Shown: positions 63,769-64,000 of the stretch, piece by piece
Layout: each line of letters starts with the position of its first letter
Numbering within the stretch: position 1 is the first letter of the stretch
Translations under genes and position numbers: made by a program
Assembly (NCBI GenBank): GCA_009929775.1
Contig: RZZS01000004.1
Span: 1-64,000 of the forward strand
Source of the DNA: Alphaproteobacteria bacterium
GTDB lineage: Bacteria > Pseudomonadota > Alphaproteobacteria > Micavibrionales > Micavibrionaceae
DNA: 64,000 nt
Direction of reading: 5' to 3'
The notes under the pieces: model-generated
The model's input: the letters and a program-made list of their open reading frames with translations, nothing else
Databases searched by the model: none
Told to the model about the DNA's origin: nothing

Positions 63769-64000
63769 CGGGTTTCTCCCTTACAGTAAGCAAAAGCACG
63801 AGGCCGCTGATCCAGAACATTAAAATGGTCGCCATCCCCGCCTGCTGCGCCTCGAAGGTCTGAACCGCCAATCCATAGGAAAGCGGCCCGAGAAAAGCGA
63901 TGGATTTGCCGGTGAAGGCATACAAACCAAAGACCTGCGTCACGGCATCGGGCGGTGCAAGGCGCCCCGCAAGCGAACGCCCGGCCGCCTGCGCCGGACC
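63761..64000 (-). CDS. MFS transporter, UMF1-like, C-terminal fragment (cut by window edge)
   Basis: The frame is open to the end of the window and reads GPAQAAGRSLAGRLAPPDAV, then TQVFGLYAFTGKSIAFLGPL, with one or two further membrane helices before the stop. The conserved R-S-L..R-L-x-P pattern followed by FGLYA..GK..AFLGPL is typical of the last helices of UMF1 (vacuole-effluxer-like) MFS proteins. Only the last 79 residues are in the window, so the substrate cannot be inferred. Confidence 0.75.
   Translation of the reverse strand, partial: GPAQAAGRSLAGRLAPPDAVTQVFGLYAFTGKSIAFLGPLSYGLAVQTFEAQQAGMATILMFWISGLVLLLTVREKPDE

Overview
This window is a chromosomal segment of an alphaproteobacterium. 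The evidence is a long division and cell-wall (dcw) cluster running from mraZ to ftsZ with lpxC, bamD, recN and ligA behind it, a three-gene proton-translocating transhydrogenase (pntAA/pntAB/pntB), meso-diaminopimelate-type MurE, fairly high GC with short intergenic gaps, and GANTC sites (the CcrM target) clustered upstream of ftsZ. The genus cannot be settled from the sequence alone.

Layout. (1) 0.2-12.1 kb: a cyclic-nucleotide-binding/EAL protein and a very large FecR/FG-GAP exported protein on the plus strand converge on a minus-strand operon for a complete type I secretion system (TolC-like, ABC transporter, HlyD-like) that ends in a CHASE2-adenylate cyclase. This looks like a secretion module wired to cAMP and c-di-GMP. 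(2) 12.3-18.0 kb: the transhydrogenase operon, unusually split by phhB and two paralogous periplasmic binding proteins. (3) 18.1-20.9 kb: a plus-strand operon of a HAD phosphatase, a lysophospholipase-like hydrolase, a small protein and an SGNH hydrolase. (4) 20.9-62.0 kb: an essentially minus-strand block read from mraZ (62.0 kb) down to ligA and a CheR-like protein (20.9 kb): mraZ-rsmH-ftsL-ftsI-murE-murF-like-mraY-murD-ftsW-murG, then murC-murB, ddl-ftsQ-ftsA, ftsZ, two large prepilin-like genes, lpxC, bamD, recN, yjgN/M48 peptidase and ligA. It is interrupted by plus-strand islands: a phage-type lipoprotein; a hydrolase, membrane Mur ligase and SIMPL protein; an outer-membrane-like protein and glycosyltransferase; and an MscS channel. 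(5) 62.4-64.0 kb: a 39-residue membrane peptide ORF, RNase P RNA (minus strand), an AmpD/AmiD-type amidase and the C-terminus of an MFS transporter cut by the window edge.

Most notable. The dcw-located MurF homologue (55861-56904) has lost its N-terminal domain, its GKT-type ATP loop and its C-terminal catalytic motif, while a membrane-embedded Mur ligase with intact MurF-type motifs (44412-46004) lies divergently beside an unusually long Ddl. This suggests that D-Ala-D-Ala addition has been reassigned to another enzyme. Behind ftsZ lie two 'modular' prepilins, one apparently fused to a phage-tail-collar-like domain and one to a von Willebrand A domain. Palindromic dispersed repeats occur between genes and also in frame inside coding sequence (ligA and a signal peptide), in the manner of Rickettsia palindromic elements.

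Functional assignments rest on motifs, length and gene context read by eye; no database search was run. No tRNA gene, insertion sequence or CRISPR array was seen.
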